Assembly (NCBI RefSeq): GCF_003201205.1
Contig: NZ_QICN01000001.1
Span: forward strand, 558,001-622,000
Reading direction: 5' to 3'
Length of the DNA stretch: 64,000 bases
Source: Sinimarinibacterium flocculans
GTDB taxonomy: Bacteria > Pseudomonadota > Gammaproteobacteria > Nevskiales > Nevskiaceae
The notes beneath the pieces were generated by a model. That model was not told where the DNA came from and searched no databases. It saw only the letters and a program-made list of their open reading frames with translations. Shown here one piece after another: positions 19,612-27,844 of this stretch; within the stretch, counting starts at the first letter, position 1, and each line of letters opens with the position of its first letter. The translations under genes and the position numbers were made by a program.

Positions 19612-19661
19612 GGCGCCGATTTGAGCCTGCTTGCGGGCGCCTTACAAATGCAGCTAAACGG
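19612..19661 (+). ncRNA. SAM-II (metA-type) riboswitch aptamer upstream of metZ
   Basis: The stretch matches the SAM-II pseudoknot. P1 is GGCGCC (19612-19617) with GGCGCC (19636-19641). Loop 1 starts GATTTGA (19618-19624), continues GCC (19625-19627) and TTGC (19631-19634). The 3' tail reads ACAAATGCAGCTAAA, the near-invariant signature of this class. Pseudoknot pairing is TTGC with GCAG (19650-19653) and CC with GG (19660-19661). SAM-II RNAs bind S-adenosylmethionine and switch off methionine genes; metZ is a typical target. The class is known mainly from alphaproteobacteria. Confidence 0.88.
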
Positions 19662-19680
19662 TACGAGAGGTCCGTTTAGC
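19653..19680 (+). promoter_or_regulatory. Predicted antiterminator hairpin of the SAM-II switch
   Basis: GCTAAACGG (19653-19661) pairs perfectly with CCGTTTAGC (19672-19680), 9 bp with a 10-nt loop. The 5' arm is the 3' strand of the SAM-II pseudoknot and the 3' arm is the left arm of the following terminator-like hairpin, so this helix excludes both. It should form when SAM is absent. Confidence 0.7.
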
Positions 19681-19700
19681 CGTTCGGCAAACGGGCCTTT
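19666..19700 (+). terminator. Predicted SAM-controlled terminator hairpin before metZ
   Basis: AGGTCCGTTT (19668-19677) pairs with AAACGGGCCT (19689-19698) with one T-G wobble, extended inward by GCC/GGC (19679-19681 with 19686-19688, one bulged A) around a GTTC tetraloop. It is followed by TTTCGCGTTTTC, an interrupted T run. Its left arm is shared with the antiterminator helix, giving the layout of a transcriptional OFF switch. Confidence 0.65.
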
Positions 19701-19723
19701 CGCGTTTTCGAGGAGCGTGTGCT

Positions 19724-20911
19724 GTGAATGAGACCTTCGATCCGGAATGGGGCGCCTCCACGCTCGGCGTGCGCGCCGCGGAGCCGCGCACGGAGAACCG
19801 CGAGCACGCCGCGTCGGTCTCGATGACGTCGAGCTACGTGTTCGGCAGCGCGGCCGAAGCCGCGGCGGTGTTCCAGGGGCAGGCGCCCGGCTACATTTAC
19901 TCGCGGTTCACCAATCCGACCGTCGAGGCCTTCGAGCGGCGTCTCGCCGCGATGGAAGGCGGCGAGAGCTGCGTGGCCACCGCCAGCGGCATGGCGGCGA
20001 TCCTGAGCCTGTGTCTTGCGCTGCTCAGGCAGGGCGATCACATCCTCTCGTCGAGCGGCGTCTTCGGTTCGACGATCAACCTGTTCAACAACGTGCTGAC
20101 GCGCTTCGGCGTGACGACCTCCTATGTCGACACGACGGCGGACGTCGCGACCTGGGAGGCGGCGTTGCGGCCGAACACGAAGCTGCTGTTCGTGGAGACG
20201 CCGTCGAACCCGCTGGTGGAACTGGCCGACATCGCCTCGCTGGCACGGCTGTCCCGTGCGCACGGCGCTTGGCTGTGCGTCGACAACTGCTTCCTGACCC
20301 CGGTGCTGCAGCAGCCGCTGAGGCTCGGTGCCGACTTCGTGATCCACTCGGCGACCAAGTACATCGACGGGCAGGGGCGCGCCGTGGGCGGCGCCATCGT
20401 CGGTGACGCCGAGAGGGTCGGCAAGGACGTGTTCGGCTTCATGCGTACCGCGGGTCCGTGCATGAGTCCGTTCAATGCCTGGGTGTTTCTCAAGGGTCTG
20501 GAAACCCTGGCCGTGCGCATGCGCGCGCACTGCGACAACGCCCGGGCCGTCGCCGAGTGGCTCGAGGAGCAGCCGAGCGTCGCCCGGGTCTTCTATCCGG
20601 GGCTGGCGAGCCATCCGCAGCACGTGCTCGCGCAGCGTCAGCAAAGCGGCTACGGCGGCGTCGTCAGCTTCGAGCTCGAGGGCGGGCGCGATGCGGCGTG
20701 GAAGCTGATCGATGCGACCCGTATGCTGTCGATCACCGCGAATCTCGGCGATACGCGCACGACGATCACGCATCCGGCAACGACGACGCACGGCCGCATC
20801 AGCCAGGAGGCGCGCGACGCGGCGGGCGTGACCGAGGGCCTGGTGCGGCTTGCCGTGGGCCTGGAGGACGCGCGGGACATCATCGCCGACCTCGCCCGCG
20901 GCCTCGGCTGA
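19724..20911 (+). CDS. metZ: O-succinylhomoserine sulfhydrylase
   Basis: MetZ makes homocysteine directly from O-succinylhomoserine and sulfide with PLP. The 395-residue protein is a Cys/Met-metabolism PLP enzyme: YIYSRFTNPTVEAFERRLA, ATASGMAAI, ETPSNPLVELADI, the PLP lysine at residue 212 in IHSATKYIDGQGR, and ITHPATTTHGR. The GTG at 19724 has AGGAG at 19711-19715. The purF-metZ order is the Pseudomonas one, and the SAM-II riboswitch directly upstream fits a methionine gene. Confidence 0.95.
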   Translation: MNETFDPEWGASTLGVRAAEPRTENREHAASVSMTSSYVFGSAAEAAAVFQGQAPGYIYSRFTNPTVEAFERRLAAMEGGESCVATASGMAAILSLCLALLRQGDHILSSSGVFGSTINLFNNVLTRFGVTTSYVDTTADVATWEAALRPNTKLLFVETPSNPLVELADIASLARLSRAHGAWLCVDNCFLTPVLQQPLRLGADFVIHSATKYIDGQGRAVGGAIVGDAERVGKDVFGFMRTAGPCMSPFNAWVFLKGLETLAVRMRAHCDNARAVAEWLEEQPSVARVFYPGLASHPQHVLAQRQQSGYGGVVSFELEGGRDAAWKLIDATRMLSITANLGDTRTTITHPATTTHGRISQEARDAAGVTEGLVRLAVGLEDARDIIADLARGLG

Positions 20912-20914
20912 GCC

Positions 20915-21673
20915 GTGCCGACGAGGGACGCTGCGTTCGCGGCGCTCGTCGAGCGCGATCCGCAGCGCAAGTGCGAGGCGGTGGTGGCGATCGGCAGCGC
21001 CGGTGCCGACGCACCGGCATCGGGCTTCGACTGGCAACGCGTGCCGGGCCGGCCGCCGCGGCCGGTGCTGGTGCATCCGCGCGACGTTCCCAGACGGTCC
21101 CTGGGCAGTGCCGATGGGCGGCGGGCGCTGCTGCACGCCGTGGCCCACATCGAGTTCAACGCGATCAACCTGGCGCTCGACGCCGTGTGCCGCTTCGACG
21201 GTCTGCCGCCGGCGTTCTATGCGGACTGGCTCAGCGTCGCCCGCGACGAGGCGCGTCACTTCCGGCTGCTGCGCGCGCGACTGCAGCAGCTCGGCTGCGA
21301 CTATGGCGACTTTCCGGCGCACAACGGGCTCTGGGAGGCGGCGGAGAAGACCGCGCACGACGTGCTGGTCCGGATGGCGCTGGTGCCGCGCGTGCTCGAG
21401 GCGCGCGGCCTCGACGTGACGCCGGGCATGATGGCGCGCGTGCGCGAGGCCGGTGACGAGCCGACGCTGGCGATTCTGGCCACGATCCTGGACGAGGAGG
21501 TCCGGCACGTGGCCATCGGCACCCATTGGTTCCGGCACCTGTGCGCCAGTCGCGGACTCGAGCCGGTGGCGACCTTCCGCGGGTTGCTCGGCGAGCATGG
21601 CGTGCGCCTGCATCCGCCGCTGAATCTCGACGCGCGCGAGCGCGCCGGGTTCGTGGCTGCGGAGCTGTCCTGA
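20915..21673 (+). CDS. DUF455 ferritin-like protein
   Basis: A 252-residue protein of the DUF455 family, an all-helical ferritin-like fold whose function is unknown. Metal-ligand-like motifs are visible: HAVAHIEFNAINLALDA (about 75-91), ARDEARHFRLL, and LDEEVRHVAIG near 195, giving the Glu/Glu-x-x-His pattern of di-iron proteins. It starts with GTG 3 bp after metZ and therefore probably lies under the same SAM-II riboswitch. No relation to methionine metabolism is known; the link is only positional. Confidence 0.8.
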   Translation: MPTRDAAFAALVERDPQRKCEAVVAIGSAGADAPASGFDWQRVPGRPPRPVLVHPRDVPRRSLGSADGRRALLHAVAHIEFNAINLALDAVCRFDGLPPAFYADWLSVARDEARHFRLLRARLQQLGCDYGDFPAHNGLWEAAEKTAHDVLVRMALVPRVLEARGLDVTPGMMARVREAGDEPTLAILATILDEEVRHVAIGTHWFRHLCASRGLEPVATFRGLLGEHGVRLHPPLNLDARERAGFVAAELS

Positions 21674-21685
21674 CGCAGGGCCGAT

Positions 21686-22687
21686 TCAGTAGTAGATCGT
21701 CACCGTGACGGTATCGCTGTAAACGCCCTGGGGCGGCGTCGCCTGCGCGGCGACCCGCGCATGCACGGTGACGCTCTGCACGCTGCCGTTGCCGGTTCCG
21801 CCCACCGTGTCGGTGTTCGGCGTGTCGCCCCAGCGCTGCGTGCGTGCGGCGTCGCGATACAGCTCGTAGCCGACGTATCGGCCGGCGAGGCTGCGCATGC
21901 GCCGCTGCTGGCCGGTCGCATGCAGGCCGTCGTCGAGTCCGATCTGGTACGGCGTGGTGTTGGTACAGCGCGGCGAGATGGTCGCCGTGGTATCGACGGC
22001 CGTTGCGAGCAGTCCGCGCGTGCCGAAATCGACATCCTGCACCGTGAATCCCGGCGTGCACGCGGCGTTGACGGTCGCGCTGGCATCGAAGGGAAAGGTC
22101 GTGGTGCCGCCGCCGTCGCCGGCGCTCGTACAGTTGCCGGGTACCGTGGCACTGCCCAGCAGTCGTTCGTCGTAACGGTAGCGCGCTTCGGCGTCGATGC
22201 CGCTGAAGCTGTTCAGGTAGGTGCCGGGCACGGCGGAGAACTGGTTGGCCGGCACGCGCGCATAGACCGTACGTGACCCCGAACCGGAACCGCCGAGCAG
22301 CGGTACCGCGTACTGCAGCACGACTTCGACGTGGTTGCCGGGATAGGTGCCCCAGACCTGCGTGCGCGATGCATCGCTGTACAGGTTGAACTGCAGCGCC
22401 GACGCGCCGCTGAGCATCCTGCGCGGCGTGATGCCGCCGTCGCCCTGGGCGCCGTCGCCGATGCTCAGACACAGGCGCACGGCGGCGTTGGCGAGCAGGC
22501 TCAGGCCGAAGGTCTGACACTGGTAGCTGAGCGTGGCACTGACATCGGCCCAGCCGTTGAACGGGTCGCTGAAGCCGAATGCGACGTTGGACAGGCTGGC
22601 GCTGCAGGTCGTCGTCGCGAACGCCGGCGGCGTGGACGCCAGTGCTGCGGCGGCCAGGGGCAGCGCCAGTGCGCGCCGCCATCGCAT
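21686..22687 (-). CDS. Two-domain spore coat U (SCPU) protein, probable pilus tip subunit
   Basis: A roughly 333-residue secreted protein: signal peptide ending PPAFA, then two SCPU domains in tandem (about 30-165 and 185-333), each with paired cysteines and a C-terminal strand motif (ARVPANQFSAVPGTYLNSF; VTVHARVAA...YSDTVTVTIYY). Two-domain SCPU proteins are tip adhesins in archaic (Csu-type) chaperone-usher pili. It is the last gene of the leftward pilus operon. ATG 22687 leaves a 5-bp gap after the usher; an upstream ATG at 22705 would overlap the usher by 13 bp and add six residues. Neither has a good ribosome site. Confidence 0.85.
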   Translation of the reverse strand: MRWRRALALPLAAAALASTPPAFATTTCSASLSNVAFGFSDPFNGWADVSATLSYQCQTFGLSLLANAAVRLCLSIGDGAQGDGGITPRRMLSGASALQFNLYSDASRTQVWGTYPGNHVEVVLQYAVPLLGGSGSGSRTVYARVPANQFSAVPGTYLNSFSGIDAEARYRYDERLLGSATVPGNCTSAGDGGGTTTFPFDASATVNAACTPGFTVQDVDFGTRGLLATAVDTTATISPRCTNTTPYQIGLDDGLHATGQQRRMRSLAGRYVGYELYRDAARTQRWGDTPNTDTVGGTGNGSVQSVTVHARVAAQATPPQGVYSDTVTVTIYY

Positions 22688-22692
22688 GAGCG

Positions 22693-25140
22693 TCAATCGT
22701 CGCATCGCAGGGGACCGATCACCGGCAGGTCGTGCAGATCGTCAGCATAGTCAAAGCGGACGGTGCAGACCGAGCCATCGGCGCGGACGACATCGACGCG
22801 ATTGTGCGCCTGCAGTTCCTCCAGGTAGACCTGACCGTCGTAGCCGACCACCGCCGTCGCGGTCTCGCCATGGTGGACGCGGCTGCCGAGCGGTACCGCC
22901 GAACCGTCCGCCTGATGCAGGACCAGCAGGGCGGCGCGCGTGCGCTCCAGGCCGAAGCGGGCGACGGTTCCGGCGCGGGCAGCCGGCACGGCGCTGAGCT
23001 GTTCGTGGTCGAAGCGGATCTGCGGCGGCAGGTGCAGCGGGTCGATGGCGATGCGGTTGGGCTGCCAGGCATTCAGGCCGGTGAGCAGGTAGTGACCGTG
23101 CGCGTCGGTACGCCCGATCTGCCGGTTCTCCAGCAGCACCGGCACGTCGGCGACGCCGCCGGTCGATACCAGCGCGAAACCGTCGTCGACGCTGCGCGCG
23201 AGAAACACGCTGCGCTCCATCAGCACGACGGCGCCGCCGGCGCCGGCGAAGACGCTGTCGCGATCGCCGTCGCGGCGCAGTCCGCCTCGCCATTGCACGC
23301 GGTCGGCGCGGTAGCCGGCCTCGATCTGATGCGTGTTGCCGGTGTCGGCGCGCTCGCTGCGCAGCGCCCAGCCTCCGCCGCCGTCGGTGGGAACGGGCCG
23401 GCTGGCGTAGGCACTGTAGCGTTCGTGTCCGTCCCGTCGCTCTGCAGCTGCGCCGACGCTGATGCGGTGGCCGAGGCTCACCGACAGGCCGGCAAAAAAG
23501 CCAAGGGCGCGGTCGTCGTCGAGATCGCGGTTCAGGCTGGCAAACAGGGACAGCCGCGGCAGCGGTGAGACGCTGTAGCTGAGTCCGAGGCTGCGTGAGC
23601 GACCGTCCTCGACGCGGTCGAGGCGGACGTAGCTGAGCGACCACTGGCCGCCGGCGCTCGCGCCGAGTCCGACCAACGCGCGTTCCGCGCGTCGCGGCGG
23701 TGCACGGCCGTCGACTGCCGCAAGGTCGCGGTAGTCGCCATGGGTGCGCTGCAGCGCGTAGTCGACGACGAAGCCGCCCGCGGTACGGTTGTAGCCGAGG
23801 TGGCTGAGGCTGCCATCACCGTCGCCGCTGCTGTAGGCGCCCGCGCCATGCAGCGTGCCCCAGTGGCCGAGGCCGACGAGGGCACCCGCGCCGGCGACGG
23901 CGAGGCCGTCCTCGCCTTCGGCATGTGCTTCGAGGGTGAGCCAGTCGCGCAGGCCGTGGCGCAGGCTGGCACTGCCGGCCACGCCGTCGCGGTAGTCGAA
24001 GGAGTCGATGCCGTAGCTGCGGCGGACCTGGCCGAGCTCCACCGAGTAGTCGCTCAGACCGCGCTGGAGCAGGCGGCTGGCATTGTAGAAGTCGAAGGAC
24101 AGCACCTGGCTGCGGCCGAGCGTGTCGGTGATCACGAGTCGCGCCTGTCCGGTACCGCTCACCGCCGGCGGCGCGGTCAGCTCGAAAGGGCCGGGCGCGA
24201 CGTCGCCGTCGTAGCGGCGCACGCCGTCGACATAGAGCTCGATCGTCGACGGCAGCGCGGCTTCGCCGAGGAACTGCGGGATCGGGTAGGTGATCAGGCC
24301 CGGCTGCAGACTGAAGTCGCGTCGAAGCTGGATGCCGCCGAGCCGTGTCGCCCGCGTCCACGGCAGCGCGCCGCTGACGAAATCGCCGACGCTCAGCGTC
24401 CACAGGCCGGACGGTGCGTAGCGCGTCCAGTTGCTGTCGAGGCGCACGTAGGGCTCGCTGTCGCCCTGCTCGCGCAGCTGCGACAGTCCGCTCGATTCGA
24501 AGATCCCGGTGCCACCGAACACCCGCAGTGCGGTTGCGGCGCTCACCGTCCCCTGGCGGTCGTGGATGGCGAAGAGATCGTAGTTCAGCAGGGCCCCCGC
24601 TTGCGCGTCCGCAGACCAACGCCGGTGGCCGACCGTATCGATCGACCGCCGCTGGAGGTCCAGCCGATCGACACGGGCATCGACGTGCAGCTGCTGACGG
24701 GCGGCGTCATAGCGGAAGTCCACGCCGGGAACGGCGTCGAGCCCGAGGTAACGGTCCTGCGGGAGGTCGTCGACGGCGATACCCAGCGCGTGCAGGTTCG
24801 AGGGCCACGCGTACAGCCGCCGGTCCTCGTCGGCAAAGACCTGCACGACGCGCCGTGTCGGCACCTGGTTGACGACGACGTCCAGATACAGCTCCTGGAC
24901 CGCGTCGCTCATGCCCGGGCCTTCGGCGAGGATCACGCCGACATCGCGCGCATCGTTCGACGCGGATGCGGTGGCGGCGACACCCCAGGCGACCAGCGCC
25001 AGGAGGCCGAACCACGTCCGGTGCGCAGGGCTAGTGCGAGACCGGAACGCGGGCGTGCCGGTCGTCGACGCGGACCTCGATGGCGGCGGCTGCGTCGAGG
25101 CTGCCCGCCGGCGGGTCCAGCAGCCAGGAACGTCCGGCAC
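22693..25140 (-). CDS. Outer-membrane usher of an archaic chaperone-usher pilus
   Basis: The usher is the outer-membrane beta-barrel that assembles and exports pilus subunits. After a hydrophobic segment (WFGLLALVAWGVAATASA) comes the N-terminal domain that recruits chaperone-subunit complexes, then a barrel with a plug (ELYVDGVRRYDGDVAPGPFEL; GSGTGQARLVITD-like), and two C-terminal domains (DAHGHYLLTGLNAWQPN near 700). No ATG, GTG or TTG occurs in frame between 25140 and the hydrophobic core, so the start must lie inside the chaperone gene: GTG 25140, or ATGs at 25170, 25197 or 25227. I report GTG 25140; this gives an unusually long basic n-region and an overlap of 110 bp. Confidence 0.8.
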   Translation of the reverse strand: MPDVPGCWTRRRAASTQPPPSRSASTTGTPAFRSRTSPAHRTWFGLLALVAWGVAATASASNDARDVGVILAEGPGMSDAVQELYLDVVVNQVPTRRVVQVFADEDRRLYAWPSNLHALGIAVDDLPQDRYLGLDAVPGVDFRYDAARQQLHVDARVDRLDLQRRSIDTVGHRRWSADAQAGALLNYDLFAIHDRQGTVSAATALRVFGGTGIFESSGLSQLREQGDSEPYVRLDSNWTRYAPSGLWTLSVGDFVSGALPWTRATRLGGIQLRRDFSLQPGLITYPIPQFLGEAALPSTIELYVDGVRRYDGDVAPGPFELTAPPAVSGTGQARLVITDTLGRSQVLSFDFYNASRLLQRGLSDYSVELGQVRRSYGIDSFDYRDGVAGSASLRHGLRDWLTLEAHAEGEDGLAVAGAGALVGLGHWGTLHGAGAYSSGDGDGSLSHLGYNRTAGGFVVDYALQRTHGDYRDLAAVDGRAPPRRAERALVGLGASAGGQWSLSYVRLDRVEDGRSRSLGLSYSVSPLPRLSLFASLNRDLDDDRALGFFAGLSVSLGHRISVGAAAERRDGHERYSAYASRPVPTDGGGGWALRSERADTGNTHQIEAGYRADRVQWRGGLRRDGDRDSVFAGAGGAVVLMERSVFLARSVDDGFALVSTGGVADVPVLLENRQIGRTDAHGHYLLTGLNAWQPNRIAIDPLHLPPQIRFDHEQLSAVPAARAGTVARFGLERTRAALLVLHQADGSAVPLGSRVHHGETATAVVGYDGQVYLEELQAHNRVDVVRADGSVCTVRFDYADDLHDLPVIGPLRCDD

Positions 25141-25774
25141 CGGCGAGCACGTAACCGAGCAGGCCGTCATGCCGGTGCAGGACCTGGCCCTGCGCATCCA
25201 GCACGCGCAGTCCGGAAAGCTGCGCATGCCGCGCGGACGGGTTGCGCACGGCGAGCCGCAGCCGGCCGTCGGTAGCGGTTTCGGTCGACCACGTCAGCTC
25301 TCCTTCTGCGGGGGCGGCGCTGCTGGCGGCGATGAACAGCGGTACCGAGTAGCGGATCACGAAGTTCAGCCCCGGCGGCAGTGTCGACGCCGGTTGCGTG
25401 CGCGCCGGAGGCAGTTCGTCGACCAGCAGGCGGTAACTGCGCTCGACGGACGCTGCCGCGCTGCCGTCGCGGCGCACGATGCGCACGAGCTGCTGCGAGC
25501 CGGGAGCAAGGGTTGTCATCGGCGGGCTGACGACGAGATCCGTGCTCGGTTCGAGCACGTCCTCGCCATCGACCTGGGACCACGCGAAGACGCGTAACTG
25601 TGCCTGGATCGGCTGGTCGCCGTGATTGTGAAGACGCAGGCCCTGGACGCGTTCGTCGGCAGGGAAGTCGACGCGCGTCGGGCTGACGCTGAAGCCGGAC
25701 GCGAACAGCGGCGCCGACAGCAGCGCCAGTGCGCCGCAGGCCCAGCCTGCGATGACGCGTCCGCACCTCCCCAT
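25031..25774 (-). CDS. Periplasmic pilus chaperone (PapD/CsuC-like)
   Basis: The chaperone holds pilus subunits by donor-strand complementation and delivers them to the usher. The 247-residue protein has a signal peptide (1-26, ending PLFASG), then FSVSPTRVDFPADERVQGLRL, the typical first strand of the PapD immunoglobulin-like fold, QQLVRIVRR on the F1-G1 region, and RSYRLLVDELP and NFVIRYSVPLF before the second domain. ATG 25774 lies 20 bp after the preceding subunit gene. Its 3' end is overlapped by the usher frame. Confidence 0.88.
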   Translation of the reverse strand: MGRCGRVIAGWACGALALLSAPLFASGFSVSPTRVDFPADERVQGLRLHNHGDQPIQAQLRVFAWSQVDGEDVLEPSTDLVVSPPMTTLAPGSQQLVRIVRRDGSAAASVERSYRLLVDELPPARTQPASTLPPGLNFVIRYSVPLFIAASSAAPAEGELTWSTETATDGRLRLAVRNPSARHAQLSGLRVLDAQGQVLHRHDGLLGYVLAGAGRSWLLDPPAGSLDAAAAIEVRVDDRHARVPVSH

Positions 25775-25794
25775 GTCCGTCCGCTCCGAAAGAC

Positions 25795-26286
25795 TCAGTA
25801 GGTCACGGTGACCGTGATCGTGTCGGTGTACGTGCCGGCCGGCGGCGTGTCCTGGACCGGTACGCGACCGTAGACCGTGAAGGTCTGGTTCGCGCCCGTG
25901 CCGGTTGCCGACACCGTGTCGGTGTCGATGATATCGCCCCAGTGGCTGCTGCGGCCGGCGTCGGAGAACAGATCGTAGGTGACGTCGTTGGCGCCGTTGA
26001 GCATCTTGCGCGCAGTGGTGACGCCGCCGCCGTTGTCGCCGGCGCTGAGGCCGATGTCGTACACCACGCCTTCGGTGCACAGCACGGTGATGTCGGCATC
26101 GCTGTCGACCGCGCTGCTGAGCAGGCCCGCGGTGCCGAAATCGAGCAGCGGGTCGGCACTGACGGCGCAGGCTGCCTCGAGGACGATCTGCACGTCGAAA
26201 GTGGTGGTCTGCTCGGCGGCGAGGGCCGCGTTGCCGCCAAGGGCCGCAGCGGCCGCCGCGGCGATGAGAAGGGGACGCTGTGTCAT
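25795..26286 (-). CDS. Spore coat U (SCPU) domain pilus subunit
   Basis: A 163-residue secreted protein, one SCPU domain after a signal peptide (1-24, IAAAAAAALGGNAALA). It has FDVQIVLEAACAVSADPLLDFG, a cysteine pair, KMLNGANDVTYDLFSD and the closing YTDTITVTVTY, which is the donor/acceptor strand region of Csu-type subunits. This should be the polymerising major subunit. First gene of the leftward operon. ATG 26286 with GGAG about 9 bp upstream. A longer reading from 26397 runs into promoter DNA and has no signal peptide at its start. Confidence 0.85.
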   Translation of the reverse strand: MTQRPLLIAAAAAAALGGNAALAAEQTTTFDVQIVLEAACAVSADPLLDFGTAGLLSSAVDSDADITVLCTEGVVYDIGLSAGDNGGGVTTARKMLNGANDVTYDLFSDAGRSSHWGDIIDTDTVSATGTGANQTFTVYGRVPVQDTPPAGTYTDTITVTVTY

Positions 26287-26620
26287 GGCTTGCTGCTCCG
26301 GTTCGCTTCGGTACGCGCCGCGACGTCGCCGCGGCATCAGGACCGATACTGCGCCGGAGAACATCCGTGCCTCTCGCGCGGGTGATGGGCGTGGCATCGC
26401 GCGCGAGCAACGGTAAGGGAATATCCGACGCCAACCCGGACATCGCCGCTCGTCTGTAGTGGGATGCCGCTTATCCCGCGTAGGAAATTGCTCTCAAGTT
26501 TGCGACGCGAAGTCCGATAAGGACGACAACAGCGGCAACAACACCCGACCTCGGGGCCGCTGCGGCAGGACCGGAGCCGGTTGGCGCCGGATCCGGTTTC
26601 GGACATCCAAGGAGCTTTCC
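26287..26620. other. Divergent intergenic region, pilus operon and flagellin
   Basis: This 334-bp gap carries the start regions of the leftward pilus operon and the rightward flagellin gene. The flagellin side holds a sigma-28 promoter (26494-26520) and AAGGAG at 26609-26614. A short inverted repeat GGGAT/ATCCC lies at 26461-26477. I see no convincing promoter for the pilus side. Confidence 0.6.
26494..26520 (+). promoter_or_regulatory. Sigma-28 (FliA) promoter of flagellin
   Basis: TCAAGTTT (26494-26501), an exact 11-bp spacer, and TCCGATAA (26513-26520) match the FliA consensus TAAAGTTT-N11-GCCGATAA at 14 of 16 positions. It lies about 100 bp before the flagellin ATG, so the transcript has a long leader. 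Confidence 0.88.
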
Positions 26621-27775
26621 ATGCAAGTCATCAACACCAACGTGATGTCGCTCAATGCCCAGCGCAACCTGACGACCTCGCAGTCCTCTCTCGCCACCTC
26701 GCTGCAGCGCCTGTCCTCGGGCCTGCGCATCAACAGCGCCAAGGACGACGCCGCCGGCCTCGCGATCAGCGAGCGTTTCAGCAGCCAGATCCGCGGCCTC
26801 GACCAGGCGCAGCGCAACGCCAACGACGGCATCTCGCTGGCGCAGACCGCCGAAGGCGCACTGGCGCAGGTCACCAACAACCTGCAGCGCATCCGCGAAC
26901 TCGCGGTGCAGTCGGCCAATGCCACCAACAGCAGCACCGACCGCACGGCGCTGCAGGCCGAAGTCGACCAGCTCCTGTCGGAAATCGACCGCGTCGCCAA
27001 TCAGACGGAGTTCAACGGCGTCAAGCTGCTCGACGGCAGCTTCACCTCGGCCGTGTTCCAGGTCGGCGCCAACGCCGGAGAGACGATCTCGGTCTCGTCG
27101 CTGGTGGATGCCAACACCGCGGCGCTGTCGTCGGTGACCTCGGCCACGGGCCAGTCCAGCGTGACCAGCGGCATCTCCGATCTCGCCGCGGCCACGGCCG
27201 GCGATCTGGTGATCAACGGCGTCGACGTCAGCACCGGCATCGGTGCCGCCGGCTCGATCAACCAGCGCGTCGGGCAGGTCGTCGATGCGATCAACAACAC
27301 CTCCTCGCAGCACGGCGTCAGCGCCGCCTTCGATTCGGTGAACGGTCGCATCGTGCTGACCTCGGACGCCGACATCGCCGTCACTGGCAACGATGACGGC
27401 ACGGTCACCGGCTTCAACGTGGCGGGCAACGACGGCGACGCCACCGCGGCGACGACCAACGGCCTCACCACGCTGAGCGTGGCCTCGTTCTCGGGAGCCT
27501 CGCTGGCCATCCAGCAGATGGACAGTGCGCTCTCCCAGGTGAACTCGGCGCGTGCGACCCTCGGTGCGATCCAGAACCGCTTCGAGTCGGTGGTGCAGTC
27601 GCTGTCGACGACCTCGGAGAACCTGTCGGCCGCGCGCTCGCGCATCCAGGACACCAACTTCGCGGCCGAAACCGCGAACCTGACGCGCGCGCAGATCCTG
27701 CAGCAGGCCGGTACGGCGATGCTGGCCCAGGCCAACTCCGCGCCGCAGAACGTCCTCAGCCTGCTCCAGGGCTAA
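26621..27775 (+). CDS. fliC: Flagellin
   Basis: The flagellar filament subunit, exported by the flagellar type III system. The 384-residue protein has the conserved N-terminal D0/D1 helices ([51 protein letters not shown]), a short variable middle (about 165-290), and the C-terminal D1/D0 helices ([35 protein letters not shown]). Start ATG 26621 with AAGGAG at 26609-26614. Transcribed from a sigma-28 promoter and followed by flaG and fliD. Confidence 0.97.
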   Translation: MQVINTNVMSLNAQRNLTTSQSSLATSLQRLSSGLRINSAKDDAAGLAISERFSSQIRGLDQAQRNANDGISLAQTAEGALAQVTNNLQRIRELAVQSANATNSSTDRTALQAEVDQLLSEIDRVANQTEFNGVKLLDGSFTSAVFQVGANAGETISVSSLVDANTAALSSVTSATGQSSVTSGISDLAAATAGDLVINGVDVSTGIGAAGSINQRVGQVVDAINNTSSQHGVSAAFDSVNGRIVLTSDADIAVTGNDDGTVTGFNVAGNDGDATAATTNGLTTLSVASFSGASLAIQQMDSALSQVNSARATLGAIQNRFESVVQSLSTTSENLSAARSRIQDTNFAAETANLTRAQILQQAGTAMLAQANSAPQNVLSLLQG

Positions 27776-27788
27776 GGGCGGTAGCGGA

Positions 27789-27810
27789 CCCCGGGGCCCA
27801 GGCCCCGGGG
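27789..27810 (+). terminator. Perfect G+C hairpin after flagellin
   Basis: CCCCGGGGCC (27789-27798) and GGCCCCGGGG (27801-27810) are exact complements, 13 bp after the flagellin stop. There is only TTC after it, not a T run, so it may stabilise the abundant flagellin mRNA or partly terminate rather than act as a classical terminator. Confidence 0.55.
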
Positions 27811-27844
27811 TTCAATCGGCCAGTCCGCCGACGGAGGGAGCCGC

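Noticed and set aside
25031-26443. One 470-codon reading joining the SCPU subunit and chaperone regions
   Set aside because: The first half is an out-of-frame reading of the subunit gene; the real chaperone starts at 25774 with a signal peptide.
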